Positions 1-12,206 of a stretch of 64,000 nt of DNA are shown piece by piece. Made by a program: the position numbers and the translations under genes. Each line of letters begins with the position of its first letter. Within the stretch, counting starts at the first letter, position 1. The stretch is taken from assembly GCA_027422505.1 (NCBI GenBank), contig JAPQWV010000050.1, forward strand, positions 1,364,001 through 1,428,000. The letters are read 5' to 3'. Origin of the DNA: Craterostigma plantagineum. Lineage: Eukaryota; Streptophyta; Magnoliopsida; Lamiales; Linderniaceae. A model generated the notes under the pieces. That model did no database searches, was not told the DNA's origin, and worked only from the letters and a program-made list of their open reading frames with translations.

Positions 1-30
1 CTAACTTTGACTTGTCTTTGCAATTTATAG

Positions 31-2089
31 TCCAAGATACTGCACTATATGCGCCAAATGGCTGTCATAACTCCTTATGCTCAATTTCTTTTCAAGTTCT
101 TGTCGGAATCTTCGGAGTAATCTCTCTCTCTCTCGTCTCTCTCCCTCTCCTTGTGTAATTTTGTGTTTTTTGGCAAATAACCTTGTTTTTCCTCATATGC
201 TGCATGTAGTAAAAATGTCACCATCAGATTTTCTAGAAGGACAGATGTAATGCCTCCGGCTCCTCTTGAAACAAAGTACCATCCATCGGCTGTTGATTTG
301 CTTCTGATCAAAAGACTTGTTACGGAAACGTCTAAGCAAAACCTTTTGCAGTTCCTTCAGCATGAATTTGTGAATGTTGGGAAATCACATGCGGAGCGTT
401 TAATTGGTAAGATTAAAGATACACAACTACTCTTGTGACTTTGTTGGAGGAACCCTTATTTACTTACCTGCGCGATTGCATTTATTTTCGTGTTGCTGGT
501 GCGTGGTACTTTTTGAACATCTGATTGCATAGGGAGTTGATCTTTCTCTTAGACAGGAGTTGATGATAACAAATACGACATAGAATTTTTATGCTTTGGA
601 CTGGAACATGAAAGAGTGTATCTATATGTTTGTTATTCTTAAAAAATTGTTATTGAACAGAACCATTTTATTTTCCATCAGGAGAAATGGGTCCGGATTT
701 TAGCTCAAAAATGCCAGTTAAATCTCTCACATCTCAACAAATTGCCCGGATTCATCAGTTGTTCCGCCAAGCAAAGTTTGAAGACCCAAGTGGTGATGTA
801 TGTTGAATGTTTGCTGTTCTGGGCATGCACTCATCTTCTTCTTTTTTTATGCTTTCTCCATCTTACAAAGTTATTTGATTTTCATCGTCAGTTATCTAAC
901 TTAATGAAATTTATTTTTTTGCGTGTAATCTGCCGGCAGTGTCTTAGTCCTGCCGGTGAATACAATCTACGCTTGGGTATTATAAAGGAGCTGCATCCTG
1001 ATATGGTTGCTACTTACTCTGGAAGGTAGTGCTATCATAGTTCCCAGCTTCAGTTTCTATCTATGTTTTGGTGACTGCAAATTGCAAGTTAAGAAAATTG
1101 TAAAATGTTTTTTACAATTTCTTGTAATTTATATGCAAAGTGCAAACACAATTGTTTTCTGTTTCTGTGAACTTATAAATATCTTCTAGAGACCTAGAGT
1201 TCACTAGAAATAAAAATTTGTTAGGATCAGCTTAGTAAACTATTTTATCTCTTATCCTTATACCTTGTTCATTGAACGAGAAAATAGTTATGATGAGCTT
1301 ACCGGTTTGTTATCTGTTTTTGTTGCGAACTTCTGGGTTTTTCTGCTAGAATTTAGAAACATGAGAAGGTTTGACCATGTTACAGAGCCTGTTGGAGTTG
1401 CACCCTTTTTCTCTACATCTCATTGCCTCTTAAAGTTTATCATTAAACTGCAAATGGAAACCGAAAGTTTTTCTGTTCTTCTATACAGCGCTCAAGTATT
1501 TGAAGGCCACCCCTTCATCGTTGAAGCAGGACTTAGTTTGGGTGGAAAAGACGTTAAACAGGTAATATATCACGTTTAACTTAGTCTTACTCCAGTATTT
1601 GTTGGCTGACTACTTCAAGTTCAAGCATCACATTTAATCATCTGATCTGTCCATCTATTCATGTTTTTGGGGTTGTTTTGGTTGCGTTTAAACACGTCCA
1701 GTTGCAAAGATTATTACATTTGTTCCGTCAAGTTCAACAAAATTGTAATTTATTCAAATTGTAATTTATTCAGCCAGATATTTACTTCGAATCGAGCCAA
1801 GTCTTCTAATATATTTGATAATAAAATAATCTATTGTATTCTAAATTAAAAATATTTCATATGTAACTGTGATCCTGACTTTTGTTAATTTCTGTGCTGA
1901 AACGTCAGGGTTTAAATATTTTTCGATTTGCCAATCGTATTCCACTTCTGTTTGAGCAAGGGGCAGATGTTGTCACCAGAACTGCTGTAAAGAGGATCAA
2001 GTAAGCGAGATGCACAATTTTTCGGATATAATGTGTTGGCAATCGAAAGTTATACACCTTCGACTGTCTTCTTGTGCTATTTCTGTGAC

Positions 2090-2136
<47 letters not shown>

Positions 2137-2556
2137 TAATCAGAAGCTTCCAGTTCACTCAGGATAAATGCCATCATTTGTTTCAGTTGGAACAGTTACA
2201 AAATCAACCAAACACAAGACAAGATTGGCGTCTTTGTGAGCATTGTGAGCACCAAAATCCCATTTAAAGGGACTGGGAAGGAATACATTGGCGACGACAT
2301 CAGTGAAATAGCTTCTGCTGTCAAGGTAACATATTCTCAAAATTACTCGACAGTATATGTCAAAGATTTCTGGGAGAATTACTAAAACAAATCAACATAT
2401 TTCCAGACAGCCATACAGCAATGTTGCGTTCAACTGAAGTCTAAGATAGTAAAAAAGATTCAGGCTCGCGAGCAGCAGGAGAGAAAACGGAGTCTGAACA
2501 AGTTAGTTTCTTAAGCTCGTGCATATGTAATAATCCTTTGCTTGATTATTATTGTT

Positions 2557-2592
<36 letters not shown>

Positions 2593-3095
2593 GTTATTAT
2601 TATTATTTTGCGTCGTCCTACCGTAGATACATTCCTAATGCCACAAGTGCTGTGTACGGCGTGCTTAAAGAGATTACACTTGCTACTGACGTTTCAAAAA
2701 AGAGACGGCTTGGCGACAAAGATGCGATTTTGCTCAAACAAGTCGAGGATGAATCCGTGACGGAGGAAACGCTGCGAGAAAAGCTCGCTCAACATGTGGA
2801 ACAAGTGATGATCTTCCCTTCGATAACCTTTCACATTTGTTTCCATTGATCAGTGCAGTTTTTCCTCCATACGAAAAGCTAGCTAGCACGCACACACACA
2901 CACACACACTTATATCATTGTTTGCTTATTGAATGATGTACTTAGGTGGACTATGAGATGGCGTTGGAATATGCAACGCAGACGGGCGTCAACGAAGAAC
3001 CCAGGGAAGATTTTTACGTCCCGCCTCTCGAAGAAGGTGCATACGATTTCACCGACTTTTGCAGCCCTGTATTTGTCTTCAGGCTCGTTCATTAG
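31..3095 (+). CDS. TOP6B: DNA topoisomerase VI subunit B, 3' part (exons missing upstream of window)
   Basis: The ATPase-type B subunit of plant topoisomerase VI works with the SPO11-like A subunit in decatenation during endoreduplication (the Arabidopsis HYP6/RHL3/BIN3 gene). Ten exons can be joined: 31-116, 210-406, 682-797, 940-1025, 1489-1561, 1909-2000, 2187-2325, 2407-2501, 2627-2804 and 2946-3095, all with GT-AG borders, giving 403 codons plus TAG in one frame. Recognisable stretches are MRQMAVITPYAQFLFKF, the segment VDLLLIKRLV, FANRIPLLFEQGADVVTRTA and GVFVSIVSTKIPFKGTGKEY in the transducer region. The GHKL ATP-binding half lies outside the window. The protein ends PVFVFRLVH. Introns carry several microsatellites. 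The stop is 445 bp from the stop of the facing protease gene, so the two are convergent. The identification rests on family memory, not on a search, but the match is continuous. Confidence 0.93.
2092..2135. repeat. (TC)n(AC)n microsatellite in TOP6B intron
   Basis: A run of TC dinucleotides passes straight into AC dinucleotides between exons 6 and 7 of TOP6B. It is a simple length-variable repeat and explains the spurious serine/leucine-rich open frames here. Confidence 0.95.
2546..2608. repeat. (TTA)n microsatellite in TOP6B intron
   Basis: An almost pure trinucleotide TTA run with a few TTG interruptions lies just upstream of exon 9 of TOP6B. A short (CA)n run follows near 2888-2908 in the next intron. 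Confidence 0.9.
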
Positions 3096-3539
3096 GTATG
3101 TATGCAATAATCTATCTCTACGATTTCATACTTAACAAACTTTGCTATTGTTAACATGATGACACTTAATAGATTTATTGGTACCATAGTTTGAACTTCA
3201 ATATAGACGATAGAAGTAACTAAAAAATCTCCATTTCGGAGCTCTAGTTAACAAACTTATGGTTGGTTAGCTGACTGCAATTATCAATATTTTGGTTTTC
3301 TCAGAGTAGACAACTCGGGAAATTCCAGGCGTTGTTTTGTTCAGATAGGCTTCATTTTGATGCATTTTATGCGCAAAAAAAATTTGGTTTTATCATGGTA
3401 GAGAACTTGTGAATATCCTCTCAATAGTAAACTATATATACATACCTCTGCTGCTAATTCTTCTCTACATATTCTATACATATATACACTCAGAAAACAA
3501 CACAACCCTGCTTACGACTGTCTTCTTACCCCACCGTTG

Positions 3540-6500
3540 TCATTGTCTGTCTTCTTCTTCGCTTCGAAGCTTTTGAACTCTCTGTCTCAACCTAACCTGA
3601 TGGTCGTGTATCTTCCAAAGTCCGTGTCCCAATATTACAGCAGAGTATATTCCGTGTGTAATAATAGGCGCAAGTATGTTATTCGTCTGTCGTAATTATC
3701 TTTCGATGAGTACTCAGCAGCAGCAAAGTTAAAATTATTTGTTATCGTATAACCTAAATAAATACCTGATTCCATTCGAAACCGAGATAAAGTGCCAAGA
3801 ACGACTCGAGGAGAGGTGAATATATCTTCTTCATTTGTCGTTTCTCGTACCATGCTGCGCAAAGAAAAAAGCTCGATTTTATTACGGGGGTTTTCTTTCT
3901 CTCTTTTTTTTGATCGGTTGATAGGGTAAAAGAATTAGAAAATTTTGGATGAAATCGAACCTGAAAAGAGCTTTCTGATATCTTCACGGCCGGAGCGGGA
4001 CTTTAGTACCGGGGCGACCACGTAAGTAGGGTCTGAAAAAACCGAAACACGAATATTAGGGCAACTTTTAAACTTATATAAAAGAAAAGCTTATTCTTCG
4101 TCCTGTAATTTAGGGAGTGTGGCATTATATGGACACAAATTTGCGATATGACAATATATGGACAATAATTTCCATATATGGACATTATATGCCGGAATAA
4201 TGTATTTTACCCCAAATTCTAAGGTTTCGATGCATAATATAGAGTTCCGACGAATTTAGAGGATGACATTATAAGAAAAAATAACTTTCAAAATAAGCAG
4301 TTTGACAAAATCTAGGAATTCCATGTATAATGTCTATAAATTGCTTAATTTTGAAAGTTATTGTTCGTATAATACCCACCCTCTAAATTCTCAATTCCTA
4401 TAATGTCAAACTCCTAAATTACATGACTGAAAAAAGATAATCAACCCTAAAAGAAAGTATATAGACATTATTACCCTAATGACCAAACCAACCTTTCGGC
4501 GAGGCAGCAATGTAATAAAGCGTGCCCGTAAGAGCTGCGGTGATAACTGCTGCAAACGCCTGTGCGAAAGGTACGAACGGAGGAAAAACGCCCGCCTTTG
4601 TTCGTCGGAGTAACAAAGAGAAAAACATACGCAAGTTAGAGAAAAATAAAAGACGGCGAGAATCTATTTCGCAGAGAAAGGAAAAGAAAAAGAAATACGG
4701 TGAACTCACCAGCGACGCCATTCCTCGGACGTCTTGTAACAAACTGCTGCTCGTCAAAAAAATTTGCGCCAATGCACCCTTCAATCGATCAAACACAAGC
4801 TTAATGTTTATTCTAAGGACCCGAAAAAATGAAGTACGAATATTTACGAAATAATCGACGCAGTTTGAAATTCCCACCTGAACGGCGACTCGGTAGAAAA
4901 GCTCTTCCCCAACTGAGCTCGCCGCGACGATAAGCATGAACTGTACCGTAGAGTTACGTAAAAGGAAAAAGAAATTTGTTACGCCGTTTCTTCCATGCGT
5001 AGTTTTTAGTCGGTTACTATTAGAAATTGAGGCTAGGTGAAGTTGTTCTCTTTGAATTATCATATGTGGGACAGAATAGAAATCTCAACAGTTGAGTTAC
5101 CTGCCATGGGGACATTCCATAGAAGAAGCTTCTCAACTCCTCGTCCTCGACGTCCCTAATGGCCCGAGCATAAGGCGATACCTTCACCACTTCATCCTAT
5201 AATAACAAGGGATGAAATTCTCAATTACTGCACTAAAACGCATCAAACTCTTTCTCAGCCAAGATTTAATAGAGAAAACGACATCATCCCACTGTATGAG
5301 CTTTCTTACAACAAATGGAATCAATCATCTATGTAAGAAAAAAAATAAGGGGTTCTAAAAAATTGAGTGAGGTATGTAATTTCATACGTCGAGGATGAAG
5401 AGGAGAGCCATGATAGGTGGGACTGCGTAACCGAGTCCTTGAACAATGGCGTCTAACGTCCAATCGAATCCTCCCATGCAATCGACCCCCGAGATCGAGC
5501 ATATAAATCTCCCCGCCAAGGCCATCGTTCCATATATTCCTATGAACATTTAATTAATTTAGAGGGAAAAAAAAGTCAGTTGCCTCAAAACATAATGGTA
5601 TATGTTGCATGGTGTAGGACTTCCTATTTATGACAGAAAAATATGATAAGAAAATGAAAAGAAGAGGATTTGAATGATTGTTGATAGCTAAGCTAGTCTC
5701 CCAAATCTTACTACTTTTCTGCCTAATTATGATACTACGTTTACCTATCTTACAAGAATATATTCGGACCAGCAATCAAAAAGGTTTCATGCGCCCTCAA
5801 AAGAAGCTAAAAAGCTTCATCTTTCATTTGCCTAAATCAGAAAGAAAAATCCCATCTTTGACCCTATAATTGATCCTGAGATCTTGCAAGAACTAAAATC
5901 CAATAACTTCAAAAAGAAATCCAATTCTTGATTTCTTGTCTTCAATTTTACACAAACCCAGATCATAGAATCACCAAATAAAAACTCAAAACCCCGGAAT
6001 AATTAAAACTTTTACATAAAATCCCACCAGAAAGTGTTTATTCACATGAAGTGCATAGGTACCAATCCTAAGATCTTGCAAAGAACTAAAATCCAATAAA
6101 TTCAATCCAAATCTTGATTTCTTTCTTCAATTTTACTCAAACCTAGATCATAGAATCTCAAATAAAAGCTCAAAACCTCAGAAAAAATTAAAACTTTTAC
6201 ATAAAATCCCATCAGAAATGTGTGTCCTCTCATGAATATAAGTGGCATACATACCGATCCCATAACCAAGCCTAACAACAGCTCCAATCTTTTCCCACAT
6301 CGGAAGATCATCGGCGGCTTTGCTATCGCCGAAGCTCTGATTATTAAAGGTGGTTACTTGCATCGTAGAAAGCCTATAACTTCCTCGGCTCTCAGCACTA
6401 CTATTATTCTCTCCATTACTCTCCAAATGAATCTTTCCGCCGCCGCCGCCGCTCTTCCTCTCGGCGGACATGGCCACCACTTTGTTGCAAGGCGGCGGAC

Positions 6501-6609
6501 AGCTTTTTCTCCTCCTCTCCTTTACCAACCTCGCCGGCGTAAAGGCGTTGCAACCGATGCTTTTAAACTGACTGAGAAACGACGACGTTGGGGTCACTGA
6601 AATATCCAT
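3540..6609 (-). CDS. CPBP/CAAX-type chloroplast membrane protease-like protein (BCM1/BCM2, soybean G-like)
   Basis: Nine exons on the minus strand: 6255-6609, 5388-5539, 5101-5196, 4878-4940, 4710-4778, 4493-4595, 3961-4032, 3766-3854, 3540-3686. They sum to 1146 nt, that is 381 residues and TGA, with every phase fitting. The N-terminal 100 residues are Ser/Arg-rich and look like a plastid transit peptide. The membrane core carries the CPBP motif 1 EExxxR (GEELFYR) and a later conserved His in APIITHGIYS; the end is rich in charged residues. This arrangement fits the plant CAAX self-immunity proteins that include Arabidopsis BCM1/BCM2 and the soybean stay-green G protein, which tune chlorophyll synthesis and breakdown at the thylakoid; that orthology is from memory. 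The start chosen is MDISVTPTS; an upstream in-frame ATG at 6660 would add 17 residues. Intron 6 holds a MITE-like insertion. Confidence 0.88.
4105..4422. mobile_element. Foldback MITE in intron 6 of the CPBP gene
   Basis: The ends are inverted copies: GTAATTTAGGGAGTGTGGCA on the left and, reversed, GTAATTTAGGAGTTTGACAT on the right. A second inverted pair lies inside (around 4270-4295 and 4345-4365, AACTTTCAAAATAAG against its complement), so the whole intron segment can fold into a long hairpin. I could not fix a target-site duplication, so superfamily is open. Confidence 0.6.
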
Positions 6610-7273
6610 TCTTGTATTTTGAACTGTGGTTGTGTGTAATGAATGGGCGTGGAAGATCATTTTATCTTTTCATTACAGTGATTATTGGTCTTTGCTTTGC
6701 TAAAAGCTAATGTGATGTATGGCGGAGAAGTCAACGATGGGTGGTTGCAAAGCTTATTAGCCATATCGTTGTTTGTGTGTGTTTGTGGTGTGTGTTCGTG
6801 GTGTAACAGGAATACCACGAGCGCCAATGGGATTTGAACACGTGGAGATAATGTCCTCGCGTACGTATTTTTTTTTTAAAACAATGATTTATTCTAGACA
6901 TGGTGCACTTGGCTTGGCACATGGTTTTTTCTTACATTAGAAAAAAAAAATGGTTTTTGAGGCTCTAGTCTATGGTATTGTGTGTTGAAAATAAATATCG
7001 TTCATATGCAGATTGCTGATTTTTTTTGTCTAATTATTGTGGTGTACGGTTTGCCTTAAAAAGAAAAGATCATTGCACTTGGCTTTCTAATTTATTCTAG
7101 AAATTTCTTTGTCGTTCATTTTCTTTTATCTTCTTTTGGCGTTGAGACTTGAGAGTCCCACGAAGGAAAATGTGTTGCTAAAAACATATTCGATTAATTC
7201 TAGAGGATTGAATGTCTTATTATCAAAGGTGCATATCAAAGGTGTACTGATTTTAGCAAAGCGTATAATTCTA
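6610..7273. other. Spacer upstream of the CPBP gene
   Basis: Putative promoter side of the CPBP gene. It contains a GT-rich tract near 6771-6800 and AT-rich DNA; no coding exon or clear repeat boundary was recognised. Confidence 0.5.
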
Positions 7274-8627
7274 TCTATTCTATATCTATACCATTTATTA
7301 ATGGCGAGGGGCTCTTACAAACTGCTTTTTATTCTAATTTGGTATATCAATTACACCAAAATTCCTAGCCAATTTGACAGTTATTTAATAGAGAATAATA
7401 CCCTATCGAAACAAACTACCCCACTACCTGTATTTGCGAATTTTGATTATTGATTTGACGTGTGAAAAAAAAAATTGTTCTACAGTTTTGAAAAAAGGAT
7501 AAATTCCTTATCAGACCCTGTCAGAAACTAAACTTCCTGTTCAGTACCCCTACGAAAAAATCTTCCTATTAAGTACCCATCTGCAAAAAGTTGTGTGTTT
7601 AATACCCCTAAACAGTGAACGGACGGAAATACCCTTTCCTGATATTAAATTGGGCATCATACCAACTGTTTTGATTATTATACCAACTGTTATTTCAATT
7701 ATACCAACTGTTATCATTATTATACCAAATGATATAGTGTACAATTTTGTTGGTATAATTACGTCAACAGTTTGTATAATTTCTACAGTTTCTGGTATAA
7801 TTTCAAAACTAGTTCGCATATCATCCAATTTCACTGTATAAAATTCAAATAACGTTATTTACTGGTATAATAACAAAAACATGTGGTATAATTTCTACAA
7901 TTTCTGGTATAATATCAAAATCAGTGGTATAACATCCAATTCGCTGTAAATTATAATAACGCTATTTAATTTGGACAGCATACCAACTGTTTTGATTATT
8001 ATACCAAATGTTATTCTAATTATACCAATTGTTATCATTATTATACCAAATGATATAGTGTACAATTTTATTGGTATAATTACGACAGCAGTTGGTATAA
8101 TTTCTACAGTTTCTGGTATAATTTCAAAATCAGTTGGTATACGTCCAATTTCACTTTATAAAATTCGAATAACGTAATTTACTGGTATAATAACCAACAC
8201 ATATGGTATAATTTTTAAAATTTCTGGTATAATTCAAAATCAGTTGGTATAATTACGTCCAATTTCTCTGTAATTTATAATAATGCTATTTACTGGTATA
8301 ATAACGAAAATATATGGTATAATTTCAACATTTTCTGGTACAATGTCCAATTTTGTTGGTATAATAACTAATTTTTTTGGTATAATTCTTTTGAAAATAA
8401 TTATTCAGCTTTTTTGAATATGTGAGACAGGGGTATTTTCGTCCATTTAATGCTGAAAAGGGTTTTTTAGGTACTGAACAGGAATAAATTTTTAAATGTG
8501 TACTTATAAGGAAGAAATAATTCGAGGGGTATTTAAAAGGAAGTTGAAATGTTGAAAGGGACTGATAAGGAATTAACCCTTGAAAAAATAACTGTGTGCA
8601 CAGGTGTAGACTGTGTCAATTATCTAG
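7274..8627 (+). mobile_element. Putative non-autonomous Helitron (family shared with 41310-42442)
   Basis: The left end begins TCTATTC after an A and continues with TTTATTAATGG and AAACTGCTTTTT, a block repeated near 41310. The right end has a small hairpin (CACAG, seven-base loop, CTGTG) a few bases before CTAG, followed by T. A|TC...CTAG|T between A and T is the Helitron signature. The body is interrupted by the MULE at 7497-8579. No Rep/helicase coding is present. The exact 5' base is uncertain by a few nucleotides. Confidence 0.55.
7497..8579. mobile_element. Non-autonomous Mutator-like element (MULE) with internal tandem repeats
   Basis: A 1083-bp element flanked by an exact 9-bp target duplication, TTGAAAAAA, at 7488-7496 and 8580-8588. 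The terminal inverted repeats begin GGATAAATTCCTTATCAG and GGGTTAATTCCTTATCAG and can be followed, with gaps, for over 100 bp. The interior is made of degenerate copies of a unit built on TTGGTATAATT, with a roughly 310-bp higher-order repeat (7665-7850 against 7975-8160). A 9-bp duplication is typical of Mutator. The interior has no transposase. Confidence 0.85.
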
Positions 8628-8749
8628 TATTATATTAATGGGAGGATGAGCATAAAGGTCCTATAATCTATCACTTAAGCATTAAAAAATTAATTAATAA
8701 AATGAAAAATCATCAACTACTTATAATTACTATTTTTAGTTAATTACTA

Positions 8750-9108
8750 TCTATACTATCTATTCTATTTTATTAAGGCTCATGGCTTTGATTAAATTGC
8801 CTCCCATTTGGTCTGTATGAATGCTTCATTTAACGAAAATTATTACTAAACATAACCATCCACTAACATGTTCATAAACATCATATCGAATTGTCATGGC
8901 TAATAATAAAAAAATCCCACTAACTCTATTTACTATATTTAGTTATTTACTACTTTTAGTTAAAAACTATTATATCTTTAATCATATAATTTTTATATAT
9001 GTAATTAAATTTAAATTCTAATTACCAATTAATTATATTATTTAAATAAATTCAATAGTATATATTTATAAATTATAGCACACAAGTTAGAGTGTGCAAG
9101 GAGACTAG
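8750..9108 (+). mobile_element. Short non-autonomous Helitron
   Basis: Begins TCTATACTATCTATTC after an A, and ends with a GCACA/TGTGC hairpin, a short spacer and CTAG followed by T. Length 359 bp, AT-rich, no coding. The ends are short, so this is a structural call. Confidence 0.5.
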
Positions 9109-9994
9109 TATATTATATTAAGTATATTATATTAAGTGTGCTGGGTGGCTATTAAAGGCTAATTTCCTCTGTAAATATTTACAATTTAACATAGTTATTT
9201 ATACATTCATTAACAAATAACTATCATATTTAACCCTCAATTTTTAGTTATTATACGTATACCCCTAATTATTATTTCCTTTATATATATAAAAAAATTA
9301 TATTTCATCTACTAAACACAAATTATAAATTTCAAAACTAAAATTAAAACTAATATTTTAAGCACACGCATAGAGTGTACAAATGATACTACTAGTTTTA
9401 AATTTAACTACTATCCTTCCTCTATTTTTAGTTAATTACTATTCTTAATTAATTACTATTCTTCCTTTAATTTTTATAATAAATCCATTTTCATTTTATA
9501 GATTTAAAATTTACAACTTAAATTTAAATAATTAAATAATTCAAACTAAAATAAATTTAATAAAATATATTTATATATAGCACACGCTTTGAGCGTGGAG
9601 AAATTACTATTAAAGGAGATTGTGGTGGCTCTCATTCAAACGCAAAGTTATACTTCGTCAATAATCGACTCTTTATTACCTAACACCTTCAAATAGCGAG
9701 AGATGAAGCATATTCTCCGTCTTCACAAGCCATGTAAAATCTCTTGTAGGTCGTTCTTCTGATGAAATGAAAGAACCCACTTTTCCTTGTATTCAATTAA
9801 GAAAAAAAAAAAAGAAGACATTTTCTATGTCCTCTTCTTCTAACATTTTATCATCCATTCTCAGCTTTCTTTCTTTCTCAAGATAATCAATCAGCTTCGG
9901 AGTAAAACAAGGAGCAGTAACAATTGTTCAGGTGCTTTTGTACAGAAAACCAAGTACCTTAAAGATAATACAAGTCCTCATACTCATGGAATAA
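9109..9994. repeat. AT-rich spacer with two further Helitron-like 3' ends
   Basis: Near 9361-9395 a GCACAC...GTGTAC hairpin precedes CTAG|T, and near 9578-9605 a perfect CACGCT/AGCGTG hairpin precedes CTAT. These resemble 3' ends of relatives of the neighbouring Helitron, but their 5' ends were not clear. The rest to 9994 is 3' flank of TOM2A without other recognised features. Confidence 0.4.

Positions 9995-10053
<59 letters not shown>
9995..10053. repeat. (GAT)n microsatellite next to the TOM2A stop codon
   Basis: About 19 perfect GAT repeats end 12 bp before the TOM2A stop codon on the other strand, so they would lie in the 3' untranslated region as ATC repeats. Confidence 0.95.
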
Positions 10054-10065
10054 CGACTTACAAAA

Positions 10066-11744
10066 TCACATGATGATGCATCGACTCTTTTCCTCCGGCG
10101 GCTGTGCACTAACTTGCTGGTTGGGCGTGAACTCAGAGGTGTCGATTCCATACTGTTCGCAGTAAAGGAAGGCCTAATTTAGGACATTCGTAAAAAGACG
10201 TACAAAAAGATTATCAATATACCTTCTCCCTCATACGTGCGCTCCAAGCATCGTTACGGCTAGTAGGACGATTCTCTAGCTTAGGAACTGACGAGTTTCC
10301 GCCTTGAGAAGCACCAGCATTATTCTTATTGACAAGTGGCTGGCGAATCTGATGCCTTGGAACTGTTATATACTCATCGTCGCTGTCATATTCTGCCGAT
10401 TGATTTGCAGCCCTCACTATAAGTGCCAACACTAAGATAAGAACCTGCAATTTTTTTTTTGGGGAAATCGAAATCAAGAATACCATCCATAGCTTTTTTA
10501 TGAGGTAACTGTTTAAAGAAGGAAAAAACAACCTTAGTGGCATGGAATTATTACCTCGACTACAGCAGCTCCAAGAGCAACCCATCGGATAACTTTCCAG
10601 TGACTTTTCAGAAATCCATACGTCATGTTGAAGGTTCCAGTTTTGTCGGTGGGAATGTCCTGTATGTGTTTAACAGTATTAGTTCCTGAAAACGTAAGTT
10701 TTTTGCATAATGAAAGCAGCTATTCGAATGATTTTTCACCTCTTTCCAGTTTTTGTCGAAGAATATGAAGGCAGCAACTGCAAGCTCTACCAATATCAGT
10801 AAAATCACTAGCACAGAATACTTTGTTGTGTTAAGGGATCTAACAACAAGCGAACATTTTCGTCCTCAAAAGAAGGCAAATCGAAATTCAGTGGCAAATA
10901 GGAACTGCCCATCTTTAAACCATCAACAGATATTAAATGCAAAATCAGAGTTTAGGGTAAAGGCCATAGTGTTGATGACCAACAGTAATAACTAAGATGA
11001 GCCTATAACAGAGGTTTAGGAACCCACCGCTCAGTTGTACCACGTACACAATCACCATATCAAAAGGATACGAATGTCAGAACGCATACACTATGTGCGC
11101 ATGCTCCAATGCAACCAAACAGTGCTATAACAAGGAGGACTGCACCAATGCCAATGATAAGATATATAAACCTGCACACGAAAGTGAAAAGATCAGAAGT
11201 TCCGTGAATGGAACAAAGCGTGCCCAAATGAACAGAAGCTCAGAACTACATGTTCTTGATTGTGTGTTCCATCACACAAAACGGAACTTCAATCCACATA
11301 TGGCCAAACTCTAAAAACAGACAAATTTGTACAGAGCGCATCTTATTGCCTCGCAAGTAGACAGAATGAACAAAGACGAATTATAGAAACAACTAGTAAT
11401 AAAAAAATCACTACATAGCCTTTCGATCATCCTTCATTGAGGCCTAGCACTTTGTACGCAATGAACAAAGACAAATAACAGTAACAACGACTAAGTTTTC
11501 CGTACCAAGGCTTAGGCAGTTTGTCCAAGAAGTTCTCAGCTAAAGCGACGGTCATCAAAATGGGCCGGCCAAACTGTACAAACCCTCCACTTGGAGGTGA
11601 AACTGGAAAATCTCCACCGTTGCTGCCATTTTTGTATTCCACAAATAGGTATATACCATATCCAATCATCGCAAGACCAACCAGCATAAGCAGGAAATTT
11701 AGAAGCTGCAACAAGAACTCCCAAAAACCCTTACAAGAAGCCAT
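10066..11744 (-). CDS. TOM2A: TOM2A-like tetraspanin
   Basis: Six exons on the minus strand: 11506-11744, 11072-11171, 10740-10820, 10555-10659, 10223-10444 and 10066-10152, total 834 nt, 277 residues. Four membrane segments are visible: the N-terminal one (LLNFLLMLVGLAMIGYGIYL), FIYLIIGIGAVLLVIALFGC, YSVLVILLILVELAVAAFIF and VLILVLALIVRAANQ. The cytosolic tail has EYDSDDEY, WSARMREKYGIDTSEFTPN and ends RCIIM. This is the layout of Arabidopsis TOM2A, a tonoplast four-pass protein that interacts with TOM1 and supports tobamovirus RNA replication; its normal cell role is poorly known. The last four residues, CIIM, fit a CaaX prenylation box. The start MASCKGF matches the family start; an upstream in-frame ATG at 11786 would add 14 residues. 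Exon 2's donor was placed to keep the family spacing CAHSVCVLTF|YSVLV. Confidence 0.9.
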
Positions 11745-12206
11745 ATCTCCAAATTGCCCACTCGAAACTCCTATTCCTTCAACCAAACCCTCAAAACTCC
11801 TGCAAAATTACACAAAACATCGAACCACATACAAACGCATAGCACAGCATGTTACTTCCGATCGATTATCTTTACTTTCCCAATCATAAAAACAAGTGCA
11901 TACTGAAGATACTAAAATTTTGACGAAGGCGAAGAATCAGAATTCGAAGCGAGCTCACCTCTCGATAATGATTGGGCATGGGAACTCGTTACAGATTAGA
12001 GAGAGAGATTGGGGGAAGGAATTAATTAATAGTGGACTTGATGATCGATCAATCAATGTCGAGATTGTGGAAAGAGCAGGAATGATCAGCTTACATTTTA
12101 GTCCCTCCTATTTTGTTATTTTACATTATTAAATTGTATAGTTGTCAGAAACTAATTTGCAGAAATATAAAACACATTTTGGGCCCAAAACTTTGATTAA
12201 AATTTA

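Noticed and set aside
1905..2132. Arg/Glu-rich minus-strand frame near 2100
   Set aside because: Translation of the (TC)n microsatellite opposite a TOP6B intron and exon.
2155..2340. Possible antisense gene over TOP6B exon 7
   Set aside because: Frame mirrors a well-supported exon and has no start or splice context of its own.
6220..6600. Plus-strand frame of 126 codons
   Set aside because: Shadow of exon 1 of the CPBP gene, whose minus-strand exons close perfectly.
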